Below, piece after piece: positions 19,801-28,784 of a stretch of DNA of 64,000 nt. Position numbers and translations under genes: made by a program. Every line of letters starts with the position of its first letter. The stretch's first letter is position 1. Source of the DNA: G963662605 sp963667005 (GTDB lineage: Bacteria; Bacteroidota; Ignavibacteria; Ignavibacteriales; Ignavibacteriaceae). The stretch spans positions 1,798,001 through 1,862,000 of the forward strand of contig OY762937.1 of the NCBI GenBank assembly GCA_963667005.1, written 5' to 3'. Below the pieces are notes generated by a model, which worked only from the letters and a program-made list of their open reading frames with translations, did no database searches and was not told the origin of the DNA.

Positions 19801-19836
19801 AAAAAGGCTGCGGTTTTCTGGACTGCAGCCTTTTTT
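19801..19836 (+). terminator. Terminator after the metalloprotease gene
   Basis: Stem AAAAAGGCTGC ... GCAGCCTTTTTT, loop about 13 nt, 23 nt after the stop codon, ending in a T run. Confidence 0.88.
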
Positions 19837-20075
19837 AGTTTAAATAAGTGGCAGGTCAGTTAAGTAAATGAAGATTTTTCAAGTAAATTTTACAGAAAAT
19901 CTCTAATTTGATAAACTTGATATTCTTTGTTTTGAGAAAAAACACGCAAGACTTTAGAAATTTCTGAAATTATGCCTTAAAAAACTTGCTAAAACGCAAA
20001 TAATAGCCGTATTATTAACAGGCACAATTTTTGAATAGTATAACGACTGTTTTTAAATATATTTTCTGAGGTTAT

Positions 20076-20966
20076 ATGAGCTTTAACAGTATAGTCCTGG
20101 TAAAACAGGTTCCAGATACTGCCAACATATCCGGACAGGTAATGAAGGAAGACGGGACCGTTAACAGGGCTTTATTACCGGCAATTTTTAATCACGAGGA
20201 TCGAGTTGCCCTTGAAATGGCACTTCAGGTTCAGGATAAACACGGTGGAAAAGTCACAGTTGTTACCATGGGTCCGCCAAGAGCCTCCGATGTATTGCGC
20301 GAATGCTTGTTCATGGGAGCCGACGAGGCTTACCTGATAAGCGATAGAAAATTTGCAGGTGCAGATACATTAGCAACCTCATATGTTTTGTCGGAAGCCA
20401 TAAAAAAGATTGGCAATTTCGACATAATTTTTGCCGGACGCCAAGCGATTGACGGTGATACCGCTCAGGTTGGACCACAGACGGCAGAAAAGCTCGGAAT
20501 TCCGCAGATTACCTATCTTCAAGAAATCGTTGCGTTGAAAGACAACAATATTACGGTTAAGAAGAAGATTGAAGGCGGATACGAAATACTTCAATCGAAA
20601 CTTCCCGTTTTAGTTACCGTTCTTAAAGATTCGGTTTTTCCTCGCCCATATAAAGCAAAAAGAGTTATGGCATATAAGAATGCGAAAACTCTCATGGAGC
20701 TGGAAAAAATGACAGAAGGTAACTCCTTACTCTATATTGATCAATTAAAAGAAGAATACATTTCAAAGCATCTCTATATTAATACTCTAACGATGGATGA
20801 TTTGAAATTAGATACCGAAAGATGCGGTGTCGCGGGTTCGCCAACCAAGGTACACAAGGTTGAATCAGTTGTTTTAGCCGGCAATAAGCATGAGCATATT
20901 GAGCCGAGCAAAGCAGGTATTTCTGAATTGATTGATAAACTAATGGAAGATCATATTTTTGGATAA
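20076..20966 (+). CDS. etfB: Electron transfer flavoprotein beta subunit
   Basis: Small subunit of the soluble FAD/AMP heterodimer that accepts electrons from acyl-CoA dehydrogenases. The N terminus has VLVKQVPDTAN (7-17) and NHEDRVALEMALQ (about 40-52), and a central GRQAIDGDTAQVGPQTAEKL (about 122-141) that forms the conserved EtfB signature loop. 296 residues, a little longer than the ~250 of many EtfB. Followed after 4 nt by etfA and then an acyl-CoA dehydrogenase, which strongly supports the assignment. Confidence 0.95.
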   Translation: MSFNSIVLVKQVPDTANISGQVMKEDGTVNRALLPAIFNHEDRVALEMALQVQDKHGGKVTVVTMGPPRASDVLRECLFMGADEAYLISDRKFAGADTLATSYVLSEAIKKIGNFDIIFAGRQAIDGDTAQVGPQTAEKLGIPQITYLQEIVALKDNNITVKKKIEGGYEILQSKLPVLVTVLKDSVFPRPYKAKRVMAYKNAKTLMELEKMTEGNSLLYIDQLKEEYISKHLYINTLTMDDLKLDTERCGVAGSPTKVHKVESVVLAGNKHEHIEPSKAGISELIDKLMEDHIFG

Positions 20967-20970
20967 GATT

Positions 20971-21990
20971 ATGACAACAAGAAGCAGTGATGTTTGGGTT
21001 TTCATCGAACACAGAAATAATAAACCCGCAGATGTTAGTCTGGAGTTGCTGTCAAAAGGCCGCAGACTGGCACAAGAATTACAAGGAACACTTAAAGCAA
21101 TCGTAATCGGTAGTAAAGTTGAAGCTATAGCAAAAGAAACATTCCGTTTTGGTGCATCCGAAGTATTGATGATTGATCATCCGAGTTTAGAGCAATACCG
21201 CACCATGCCGTATAGCCGTATTCTGAATGAACTGGTTGACACTCATAAACCGGGTATCATTCTTTTCGGCGCGACAATCATAGGTCGTGATATTGCTCCC
21301 CGCGTAGCTTCTCATACAAAGAGCGGATTAACAGCGGATTGTACGGATCTTCAAATATCCGATGTTAAATACCTACGTGATGAATTTAAGAATCAGCTAT
21401 TACAGATACGTCCGGCTTTCGGAGGTAACATTATCGCGACGATTATTTCGCCTGAAGTTACTACGCAGATGGCTACAGTACGCGAAGGCGTTATGCGCCT
21501 TGAACCGCTGGAAACCCCTGTTGCTGGAAAAATTACCCGCATAGATTATGTTCCAGCCGAATGGGATGAAATGATTAGAATCATTGAACAGCACAGGCAG
21601 GAAAGCAAAGTGAATTTAAAAGGTGCTTCAATAATCGTTGCAGGCGGTTATGGCTTAGGCTCAAAAGCAAACTTCAAGCTGGTTACTGAACTGGCTAATA
21701 CCATAGGTGCTGAGGTTGCTGGCAGCCGTGCAGCGGTTGATGCAGGATTCATCACTCCTGATCGGCAGGTAGGGCAGACAGGTGTTACTGTTCGTCCGAA
21801 ACTGTATATAGCAGTAGGAATCTCAGGTGCGATTCAACATCGTGCCGGAATGCAGGAGTCGAATAAAATCATGGCAATCAACAGCGATCCTGATGCTCCG
21901 ATTTTCGGTGTTGCCCATTATGGAATTGTTGGCGATGCAACGCAGATTATACCAATGTTCATCAATGTTTTCAAGCAAAAATTGAGATAG
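20971..21990 (+). CDS. etfA: Electron transfer flavoprotein alpha subunit
   Basis: Large ETF subunit that binds the redox FAD and passes electrons on to the quinone pool through ETF dehydrogenase or a related oxidoreductase. The FAD-binding C-terminal domain is clear: GSRAAVDAGFITPDRQVGQTG followed by PKLYIAVGISGAIQHRAGM and ending with the HYGIVGDA segment. I start at the ATG at 20971, 4 nt after the etfB stop; an in-frame TTG at 20959 would overlap etfB and seems unnecessary. About 339 residues, normal. Confidence 0.95.
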   Translation: MTTRSSDVWVFIEHRNNKPADVSLELLSKGRRLAQELQGTLKAIVIGSKVEAIAKETFRFGASEVLMIDHPSLEQYRTMPYSRILNELVDTHKPGIILFGATIIGRDIAPRVASHTKSGLTADCTDLQISDVKYLRDEFKNQLLQIRPAFGGNIIATIISPEVTTQMATVREGVMRLEPLETPVAGKITRIDYVPAEWDEMIRIIEQHRQESKVNLKGASIIVAGGYGLGSKANFKLVTELANTIGAEVAGSRAAVDAGFITPDRQVGQTGVTVRPKLYIAVGISGAIQHRAGMQESNKIMAINSDPDAPIFGVAHYGIVGDATQIIPMFINVFKQKLR

Positions 21991-21993
21991 TAT

Positions 21994-23715
21994 ATGCCAA
22001 ATTTTTTCACAGATAACAGCGATATATTATATCGCTTCAAAAATTTAGATTTACGTGAAGTTGTTGAACTCTCGGAAAACAATTTCGAAGAATCAAAAAA
22101 ATATCCGCATGCTCCTGTCAGTTACGAAGATGCCATTGAAAATTACTATAAGATTCTTGAAGTCGTTGGTGATATTGCCGGCAATTTCATTGCACCCCGG
22201 GCAGCTTCCGTTGATGAAGAAGGCGCTGCTTTTAACGATGGTAAAGTATCGTATGCTAAAGGCACAAGAGAATCTCTCGAGCTGCTCTCAAAAGCCGAAC
22301 TCATGGGAATGATAATTCCTTATCAGTATGGTGGATTGAATTTCCCGACTACTATCTATATGTTGGCGGTTGAAATGATCTCCCGCGCTGATGCTTCATT
22401 GATGAATATTTTCGGATTGCAGGATATTGGAAAAACAATCGAGCAATTCGGCAGCGTCGACCAAAAAGAAGAATTTCTTCCTGATTTCGCAAGCGGAAAA
22501 AATACGGGCGCAATGGCGTTGACTGAACCTGATGCAGGTTCAGACTTACAGGCAGTTAAGTTGACTGCATATCAGGATGACCATGGCAATTGGTTTTTAC
22601 GTGGAGTAAAACGCTTCATCACTAACGGTAACGGCGAAGTTCTGCTTGTTCTCGCCCGTACTGAAGCAGGTACAAAAGATGCCCGCGGATTAAGTATGTT
22701 TGCTTGTTATGGCGATTCAACAGTCGTTGTTAGAAGAATTGAGCATAAACTCGGTATTCACGGAAGTCCGACTTGTGAGCTTCAGTTCAATGATACACCG
22801 GCTCAGTTAGTTGGCCAGCGCAGAATGGGATTATTGAAATATGTTATTTACCTGATGAATCGTGCGCGTGCCGGTATCGGCTCACAGTCGCTGGGAATAG
22901 CACAGGCGGCATACGAAGAAGCAGTTAATTATGCTAAAGCCCGCGAACAATTCGGCAAGGCACTTATCGAAATGCCTGTTATTTCCAACATGTTGATCGA
23001 TATGAGAGTTACCATTGAAGCTCATCGTACGCTGTACTATAATATGTGCGAGTGGCTTGATAAAAAAGAAAAATATGAAGAAGTAATAGATAAACTGAAA
23101 GCTGAAAAGAAATCCATTGCGGAAATGGCCGAGAAGAGCAAAGAAGCTGTAAAAATTACTGCTTTCTTAACTCCGCTTTCTAAATATTTACTCTCCGAAT
23201 CAGCCAATAAAATTGCATATGATTCATTGCAGATACATGGTGGTACCGGCTATATGAAAGAATTCAGCATCGAACGCTTGTTCCGTGATGCAAGAATTAC
23301 GAATATCTACGAAGGTACTTCGCAGCTTCAGGTAGTTGCTGCATCAGGTGGTGTTATCAATGATGTGCTCGGAGCTTATATTGAATCATGGGATAAGCTT
23401 GACTATAAAGGCACATTGACTCATCTTCTCGAACATTTGCGCGAAATCCGTAATATGTATAACGATTGTCTTAAATATGTCAAAGAGAAAAAGGATGCCG
23501 GCTTCCAGGAAGTTGCGTCCAAAGACTTAGTTGAAATATACGGAAGCCTGTATATCGGGTATTTATTGCTGCAGGATGCGAACAAAGACAGTAAGAAAAT
23601 TTTTACTGCCAGACGTTTTATTTTAGACTCGTTGGCAAAAGCCTTAAAAAATCAGGAGTCTATCAAGTCTGAAATGTATTCCGACGTATTACATACTGAA
23701 ACAATATTACAATAA
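21994..23715 (+). CDS. Acyl-CoA dehydrogenase
   Basis: FAD-dependent dehydrogenase that forms the C2-C3 double bond in acyl-CoA and delivers electrons to ETF, its neighbour. Signatures: ALTEPDAGSDL (175-185), RARAGIGSQSLGIAQAAYEEA (about 290-310), LQIHGGTGYMKEF (about 412-424) and IYEGTSQLQ with the likely catalytic E440. A charged, probably helical insertion occurs at about 354-386, and ~120 residues follow the catalytic region, making it 573 residues against ~380 for short-chain enzymes. This long form is common in FCB-group etf operons. The substrate cannot be told. It starts 3 nt after etfA. Confidence 0.93.
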   Translation: MPNFFTDNSDILYRFKNLDLREVVELSENNFEESKKYPHAPVSYEDAIENYYKILEVVGDIAGNFIAPRAASVDEEGAAFNDGKVSYAKGTRESLELLSKAELMGMIIPYQYGGLNFPTTIYMLAVEMISRADASLMNIFGLQDIGKTIEQFGSVDQKEEFLPDFASGKNTGAMALTEPDAGSDLQAVKLTAYQDDHGNWFLRGVKRFITNGNGEVLLVLARTEAGTKDARGLSMFACYGDSTVVVRRIEHKLGIHGSPTCELQFNDTPAQLVGQRRMGLLKYVIYLMNRARAGIGSQSLGIAQAAYEEAVNYAKAREQFGKALIEMPVISNMLIDMRVTIEAHRTLYYNMCEWLDKKEKYEEVIDKLKAEKKSIAEMAEKSKEAVKITAFLTPLSKYLLSESANKIAYDSLQIHGGTGYMKEFSIERLFRDARITNIYEGTSQLQVVAASGGVINDVLGAYIESWDKLDYKGTLTHLLEHLREIRNMYNDCLKYVKEKKDAGFQEVASKDLVEIYGSLYIGYLLLQDANKDSKKIFTARRFILDSLAKALKNQESIKSEMYSDVLHTETILQ

Positions 23716-23734
23716 CCATTAACAGGTTACGTCA

Positions 23735-23947
23735 ATGAAAAAAGTAAAAAAAATCGTATACCGTTTCTTTGATGATCGTGAAGAAAAACACTACGTATTG
23801 TGTTCATTAGATCATAAGAAACTTGAAGACCTGGTTGAAAAATTTAAAGCCCGCAAGGATACGGTTTATACAAAAGACTTTGTCGCTTATTTAAAGAAAC
23901 ACGACAAAGACACTGAAGAAGTTATCGTTAAAGATTTCTATTTCTAA
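23735..23947 (+). CDS. Small conserved-looking cytoplasmic protein, unknown
   Basis: 70 residues, rich in Lys, Asp and Glu (MKKVKKIVYRFFDDREEKHY...), with no signal peptide or membrane segment. A GTTACGTCA-type spacer of 19 nt separates it from the acyl-CoA dehydrogenase and it reads in the same direction, so it is likely the last gene of the etf operon. Codon use resembles its neighbours. I do not recognise a family. A beta-alpha pattern is suggested by alternating VYRFF / HYVLCSL / LEDLVEKF, but no function can be given. Confidence 0.7.
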   Translation: MKKVKKIVYRFFDDREEKHYVLCSLDHKKLEDLVEKFKARKDTVYTKDFVAYLKKHDKDTEEVIVKDFYF

Positions 23948-24110
23948 TCGTTGAATCCGGCAAATAATAATCTTTTTGATTCTCCTTGGAACTTTTTCCC
24001 TTTTTATGAGTATAAAGGTAAAAGGATGAAAGAAGTTTGTCATTTGTTGGATTTCAATGATAAAAACAGATAAAAATGATAAAAAAGGATAAATTATAAG
24101 CTTAGAGACG

Positions 24111-24140
24111 AAAAAATCCCACGAGAATGTGGTTTTTTAT
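24111..24140 (+). terminator. Possible terminator between the etf operon and exbB
   Basis: An A-rich stem AAAAAATCCCAC opposite GTGGTTTTTT with a short loop and a T run. It is 164 nt beyond the last etf-operon stop and the stem has a one-base bulge, so it is less certain than the others. The surrounding 288 nt (23948-24235) hold no gene and should contain the exbB promoter. Confidence 0.5.
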
Positions 24141-24235
24141 ATTGTGAATCTTTGCTTTATAGCTTATTTTTAGAAGTTATTTTTATTGAATACAAAAATC
24201 CAATAATTTATTTTCATTTAATTTAGGAGTCATCC

Positions 24236-25042
24236 GTGAGTAAACAAAAATCTGAAGCCAAAGCTTTTTTTACAGGATTTGCAGGAATAGCAATACCTGT
24301 CATTTTCGCAATCGCTATTTGCGTTTATATGTTCGTTCTTGGTAACCCAGCTAACTTCCAGGGAAATAACACAAACAACCACCCGATGCCGGGCAACTAT
24401 CTTGGCGTTGTTTATAAAGGCGGTATCATCGTACCTATCCTTATGGGCTTGTTGTTAATGGTATTAACATTCGTTGTTGAACGCTTCATTACCATTACCC
24501 GTGCAAAAGGTAAAGGTAAAGTTGCCGGTTTCATTACCGAAGTGCACAAACTTTTATCAGCTGGTGACATTGCTACTGCAAAAGCTAAATGCGTTGCTCA
24601 GCGTGGTTCCGTAGCTAACGTTGTTGCTGCCGGTTTGAAAAAATATGAAGAAATGGCATCTGCAAAAGATCTGAACAAAGATCAAAAATTAGTTGCAATC
24701 AAACAGGAATTTGAAGAAGCTACTTCTCTTGAATTGCCTATGCTCGAGAAAAACCTCGTTATCTTAGCTACTATCGCATCTATCGCTACTCTTATGGGTC
24801 TTCTCGGAACAGTACTTGGTATGATCAAGGCCTTCGCAGCTTTGGCTACTGCAGGTGCTCCTGATGCTGTCGCTCTTGCTAACGGTATTTCTGAAGCTCT
24901 TATTAACACTGCTCTCGGTATCGGTACCTCAGCATTGTCAATCATTTTCTACAACTTCTTCACTACTCAGATTGACAAATTGACTTATGGAATTGACGAA
25001 GCCGGCGTGGCAATTACACAAAATTTTGCAGCCCGTTATTAA
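24236..25042 (+). CDS. exbB: ExbB/TolQ/MotA-family proton channel subunit
   Basis: Inner-membrane subunit of the proton-motive-force motor that energises TonB. 268 residues: a first membrane segment near 14-34, a second near 65-85 (GGIIVPILMGLLLMVLTFVV), a cytoplasmic helical part, and the paired C-terminal membrane helices at about 175-200 (LATIASIATLMGLLGTVLGMI) and 220-245. The GLLGTVLGMIKAF motif is characteristic. Start is GTG after a good ribosome site (TTAGGAG). ExbB is chosen over TolQ because ExbD and TonB follow and no Tol genes do. Confidence 0.93.
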   Translation: MSKQKSEAKAFFTGFAGIAIPVIFAIAICVYMFVLGNPANFQGNNTNNHPMPGNYLGVVYKGGIIVPILMGLLLMVLTFVVERFITITRAKGKGKVAGFITEVHKLLSAGDIATAKAKCVAQRGSVANVVAAGLKKYEEMASAKDLNKDQKLVAIKQEFEEATSLELPMLEKNLVILATIASIATLMGLLGTVLGMIKAFAALATAGAPDAVALANGISEALINTALGIGTSALSIIFYNFFTTQIDKLTYGIDEAGVAITQNFAARY

Positions 25043-25064
25043 TCTTTAAGAACGGATATAAAAT

Positions 25065-25691
25065 ATGCCAAAAGTAAAGATTCCACGTAAAAGTACGAAT
25101 ATAGACATGACCGCGATGTGCGACGTTGCGTTCTTGCTCTTGACGTTTTTTATGTTGACAACAAAATTTAAATCCGATGATCCGGTTGTTGTTGACTTAC
25201 CAAGGTCAATAGCAGAGATCAAACTTCCGGATTCAGACATTATGACGGTGACCATGACTAAAGATGGTCGCGTTTTATATGGAATTGACGGAAAGTATAA
25301 TCGTGAGCGCTTGATTCAGAGAATCAGTGAGCTTTATAAAGTTCAGTTTACTGAAGACGAAGTTCATAATTTTGCTCTGACTTCAAGTTTCGGCGTCCCG
25401 ATTTCGCAATTAAAAAACTTCCTGAATCTCAACCCGGCCGACAGGCAGGCTGAGGTGAACAATCCGGGAATTCCGATTGATTCTGCAAAGAATGAACTCG
25501 GCATCTGGGTTATGCAGGGAAGACTTTCAAATCCAAAATTCAGAATTGCAATTCGTGGAGACGGCAAGGTTCCTTATCCTATAGTAAAAAAGGTTATTAA
25601 TACTCTTCAAGACAAGAATGTTAATAAATTCAACCTTATTACCAATATGGAAGCCAAACCGGCTGAAACAGTTGTTCAGAAAAAACAATAA
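25065..25691 (+). CDS. exbD: ExbD-like biopolymer transport protein, first copy
   Basis: Single-pass ExbD protein: short cytoplasmic N terminus with MTAMCDVAFLLLTFFML (about 16-32), in which the membrane-embedded Asp (D22) is the expected proton-relay residue, followed by a periplasmic domain. At 208 residues it is longer than a standard ExbD (~140); the extra part is inserted in the periplasmic domain at about 90-160. It lies 22 nt after exbB and 15 nt before a second ExbD. Two unlike ExbD proteins per motor are usual in Bacteroidota. Confidence 0.9.
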   Translation: MPKVKIPRKSTNIDMTAMCDVAFLLLTFFMLTTKFKSDDPVVVDLPRSIAEIKLPDSDIMTVTMTKDGRVLYGIDGKYNRERLIQRISELYKVQFTEDEVHNFALTSSFGVPISQLKNFLNLNPADRQAEVNNPGIPIDSAKNELGIWVMQGRLSNPKFRIAIRGDGKVPYPIVKKVINTLQDKNVNKFNLITNMEAKPAETVVQKKQ

Positions 25692-25706
25692 CGGAGATTA
25701 AGAAAA

Positions 25707-26231
25707 ATGGCCGAACTAGATACCTCGCAAGGCGGGGGAAAACACAAAGGTAAGGGTAAAAAGAGAGCCAAAAAAGCCTCTACCAGAGTTGACTTAACTC
25801 CGATGGTTGATTTGGGATTTCTTCTCGTTACCTTCTTCATGCTCACTACGACTTTTAGCAAGCCGCAGACCATGGAGATCAACATGCCTGTTAAGGATAA
25901 AACAGTAGCTGCTGACGAGCAGGGACAAGATATCAAAGCTTCAAAAGCTTTGACCCTGATTCTTGCTGCCGACAATACTATTTACTACTATTCAGGTATG
26001 GCACAAAACGCTGACGTTCAAAAATGTGATTATTCACCCGATGGGCTTCGCAGAATGCTTCTCGAAAAATCACATCAGGTAAAAGACGTCTTCGTTTCTA
26101 TTAAAGCAACTAATGATGCGACCTACCGCAATGTTATTGACGCTCTCGATGAAATGCTTATTACAAACATTTCTCACTACGCGTTGGTTGACATTACTCC
26201 GGAAGATATCGCGTTAACTAAAAAATTATAG
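25707..26231 (+). CDS. exbD: ExbD-like biopolymer transport protein, second copy
   Basis: 174 residues with a strongly basic N terminus (KHKGKGKKRAKKASTRVD) and a single membrane segment around VDLTPMVDLGFLLVTFFML (about 28-46) that carries the conserved Asp. The periplasmic domain ends IDALDEMLITNISHYALVDI, a typical ExbD ending. Differs clearly from the first copy, so the pair is probably an old paralogy with split roles in the motor. 9-15 nt from the adjacent genes; co-transcribed with exbB and tonB. Confidence 0.9.
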   Translation: MAELDTSQGGGKHKGKGKKRAKKASTRVDLTPMVDLGFLLVTFFMLTTTFSKPQTMEINMPVKDKTVAADEQGQDIKASKALTLILAADNTIYYYSGMAQNADVQKCDYSPDGLRRMLLEKSHQVKDVFVSIKATNDATYRNVIDALDEMLITNISHYALVDITPEDIALTKKL

Positions 26232-26246
26232 ATTGAGAGAATGACT

Positions 26247-27056
26247 ATGAGCACAATAAATTCAATAGCCGATCTCAATGATCTGATATTCCTTAATAAA
26301 AATAAGGAATATGGCGCGTACGTACTTCGTAAAAACTACAGTAAGTTTCTTACGATTGCAGTAATTATCGCTGCGACATTCTTTGTCCTTTCAATTTCTT
26401 CACCAATTATCATTGCGTATCTGAAACCGAAACCGGTTGAAGTAGCGAGAAAAGCCAAAATTATTCAATATACTGAATTGGCTGAACCGCCTTCAATTGA
26501 TGAAAAACAGCAGAAAATTGAAAAAATTGAAGAAGTTAAACAGCTGAAATCAACCATCGCATTCAGACCTCCGGTCATCAAGCCTGATGAGCAGGTAAAA
26601 GATGAATACATTCCGACACAGGCTGAATTGCAGAAATCTGAAGCAGGTTTAAAAACCGTTCAGGGTGATGCAAGCGGTGTTGATTTAAGTCTTATTGAAG
26701 TTGCCGCGGAAGTTCCGAAAGAAGAAAAGGAAGCCAAAGCTGAAGTGTTTACTTATGTAGAAGAAATGCCTACATTCCCCGGTGGAAATGATGCATTCCT
26801 CTCATACGTAGCACAAAAAATTCAGTATCCTGAAATTGCAAAACGTGCTGGCGTTGAAGGACGCGTTGCGGTTAGTTTTGTTGTTTCTCCTTCCGGTGCT
26901 GTATCCGACGTTCAGGTAATGAAGGGTATCGGCGCGGGCTGCGATGAAGAAGCGATTCGCGTTATTAGATCAATGCCAAGATGGAATCCGGGCAAGCAGA
27001 ATGGCCGTCCGGTTAACGTTAAGGTATTTGTTCCGATCGTCTTCAAATTGCAATAA
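26247..27056 (+). CDS. tonB: TonB energy-transducing protein, first copy
   Basis: Links the ExbBD motor to outer-membrane receptors. N-terminal cytoplasmic motif LNDLIFLNKNKEYGAYVLRKNY (about 8-29), common in Bacteroidota TonB proteins, then one membrane segment (about 34-55), a long Glu/Lys/Pro periplasmic spacer, and a C-terminal TonB domain starting at EEMPTFPGGNDAF and including YPEIAKRAGVEGRV and a CDEEAIRVI segment. I use the ATG at 26247, 7 nt from GAGAG; the ATG at 26241 is only 1 nt from it. 269 residues. Close paralogue of the gene at 27798. Confidence 0.92.
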   Translation: MSTINSIADLNDLIFLNKNKEYGAYVLRKNYSKFLTIAVIIAATFFVLSISSPIIIAYLKPKPVEVARKAKIIQYTELAEPPSIDEKQQKIEKIEEVKQLKSTIAFRPPVIKPDEQVKDEYIPTQAELQKSEAGLKTVQGDASGVDLSLIEVAAEVPKEEKEAKAEVFTYVEEMPTFPGGNDAFLSYVAQKIQYPEIAKRAGVEGRVAVSFVVSPSGAVSDVQVMKGIGAGCDEEAIRVIRSMPRWNPGKQNGRPVNVKVFVPIVFKLQ

Positions 27057-27086
27057 CAAGTTAATTCGTGCCAAGGGCACGGATTC

Positions 27087-27191
27087 AAGAGGCTGTCTAA
27101 GCACTACATATTCAATCTTTGATTGATAAAACGCGAAATGCACGGATTTTCGTGGAGATTTTTCAAAATTGAAGTGTTACGACAGCCTCTT
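27087..27191. repeat. 105-nt inverted-repeat element ending AAGAGGCTGTC
   Basis: Perfect 11-bp ends AAGAGGCTGTC (27087-27097) and GACAGCCTCTT (27181-27191), with the second followed by TGTATTTT. It starts 31 nt after the tonB stop, so it may double as an operon terminator. The GAGGCTGTC end recalls insertion-sequence terminal repeats seen in Bacteroidota, but there is no transposase; if mobile it is non-autonomous. Confidence 0.6.
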
Positions 27192-27332
27192 TGTATTTTA
27201 AATCTATTTTGTTCTTCGGAAAGTAATTATAGAGTAGATATTCTCATCCTCTTCAGGCAAGCCCCTTTCTTTTTCCAAACCATGTTGTGAAATTAATCTA
27301 TCTAAGATGCCTTGAGAGAATGAAAAAGTACT

Positions 27333-27502
27333 ATTGTCATTCCGGACGCCGAAGGCGATCCGGAATCCATTTTTACAAAAGACAGACACTTAACCTGGAT
27401 TCTGTACAGCATTCTGCGAACGGACAAATTTGTCGAGATGAACTTCCTATTTCAACAACGATTATCGCGTCAGTGCGCTCAGGCGGATTACGGAATGACA
27501 AT
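27333..27502. repeat. 170-nt element with ATTGTCATTCCG ends
   Basis: Inverted 12-bp ends ATTGTCATTCCG (27333-27344) and CGGAATGACAAT (27491-27502). The left end continues GACGCCGAAGGCGATCCGGAATCC, a second inner palindrome. Shares its terminal sequence with the hairpin at 13613-13688, so it is a second member of one dispersed family. Confidence 0.7.
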
Positions 27503-27797
27503 TGACTGATTTCAGAATCATGAAGTTGAGAACATTGCTTTCAAAGAGCAAAGAGCTTGTCCCCGGCAATTGAGAAGGTAGGCGAAATGAGTTTATTTTA
27601 CAATTACGACGCATATCTTAAGCCCTTCACCCAGTTAACACAGCTTGTATAAAGTCATGCCCCCTATTCACCACCTCTGGAACTTTTTCTCAATTGCAAA
27701 GTATAATATTTAGAAAGAGTAGACATTATCGAAAACACAGTGACAGGATTAAAGGTAAAAATTATAAGGTAACAAATCATAGAACGGGAGAGTGACT

Positions 27798-28607
27798 ATG
27801 AAGACCATGACATCAACAGCCGATTTGAACGATCTCGTATTCCTCAATAAAAACAAGGAATTTGGGGCGTATTTTCTCAGAAAGAATTATGATAAATATC
27901 TTTCAATGGCGGTTATTTTTACTGCGGGATTTTTCCTTCTCGCAATTTCTTCGCCGGTTATCATGTCATACTTGAATCCTTCTGCGCCGCCTGTTCATAG
28001 ACCAGATGCAGGTTTAGGTACGACGGTTATCATGGATGTTCCATCTATACAGACCGGGAAAAAACCGGATGTAGAAATTGAGGTTTTCAAAGAGCTAAAA
28101 TCTACTCTTGCTTTCAAAGTGCCGGTAATCACTCCTGATTATCTCGTGAAAGAAGACTATATTCCTTCACAAATTGATTTGCAAGGAAGTGAACCGGGTA
28201 AGGTTACCGTCCATGGCGATGCAGACGGTATTGTTCCGGGACTGATCGAAGTTCCTGTGGAGGTACCGGTTGAACCGAAAACCGAAAAACCGGAAGTATT
28301 TATTCGCGTTGAAGAAATGCCAAGTTTTCCGGGTGGAGATGAGGCTCTCATGAGTTATATTTCGCAAAATGTCCATTATCCTGAAATCGCGAAACGGGCA
28401 GGGGTTGAGGGCAGGGTCACAGTTGGATTTGTTGTAACCAGTTCAGGTTCAATAGCGGATGTTCAGGTGATGAAGACTATCGGGGCCGGGTGTGATGAAG
28501 AAGCGGCTCGTGTTGTCCGGAGCATGCCGGTATGGAACCCGGGTAAACAGAATGGACGCGCCGTGAATGTCCGGATGTATGTGCCGATAGTGTTTAAATT
28601 GCAATAA
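27798..28607 (+). CDS. tonB: TonB energy-transducing protein, second copy
   Basis: Paralogue of the tonB at 26247, alike over its whole length: N-terminal LNDLVFLNKNKEFGAYFLRKNY, a membrane segment, a spacer that differs strongly in sequence (Pro/Val/Glu rich, PVEVPVEPKTEKPE), and a near-identical C-terminal domain (YPEIAKRAGVEGRV, AGCDEEAARVVRSMP, WNPGKQNGRAVNVRMYVPIVFKLQ, the latter being shown in two parts). Start is the ATG at 27798 after GGGAGAG; an in-frame GTG at 27792 is inside that ribosome site. 269 residues. It has no ExbBD of its own next to it. Confidence 0.91.
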   Translation: MKTMTSTADLNDLVFLNKNKEFGAYFLRKNYDKYLSMAVIFTAGFFLLAISSPVIMSYLNPSAPPVHRPDAGLGTTVIMDVPSIQTGKKPDVEIEVFKELKSTLAFKVPVITPDYLVKEDYIPSQIDLQGSEPGKVTVHGDADGIVPGLIEVPVEVPVEPKTEKPEVFIRVEEMPSFPGGDEALMSYISQNVHYPEIAKRAGVEGRVTVGFVVTSSGSIADVQVMKTIGAGCDEEAARVVRSMPVWNPGKQNGRAVNVRMYVPIVFKLQ

Positions 28608-28784
28608 TAAAGGAAAATTTGACGAATTACATTGATTTGCAACTTTTTCTTTACTAAATCGTCTTTTTATTAAGTGGAAGTTCCGGCTTAAACAAAATTT
28701 TTTAAGTATTTTTGAAGTATGGGTGAAACGGTTTTTGACAGTTATCATCTAAAGTATTTATAAACGAGTTCATCGGATATTACA

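Larger units (their letters stand above)
27057..27797. other. 741-nt gene-free region between two tonB paralogues
   Basis: No supported gene. It contains a 105-nt inverted-repeat element (27087-27191), a second element of the CATTCCGGA family (27333-27502), and an 11-bp inverted pair GCAATTGAGAA (about 27569-27579) / TTCTCAATTGC (about 27687-27697). The last ~100 nt should hold the promoter of the second tonB. The accumulation of palindromes suggests repeated small insertions after a tandem tonB duplication. Confidence 0.7.

Noticed and set aside
20959..20970. TTG start for etfA inside etfB
   Set aside because: An ATG 12 nt later starts after the etfB stop and gives a normal EtfA N terminus.
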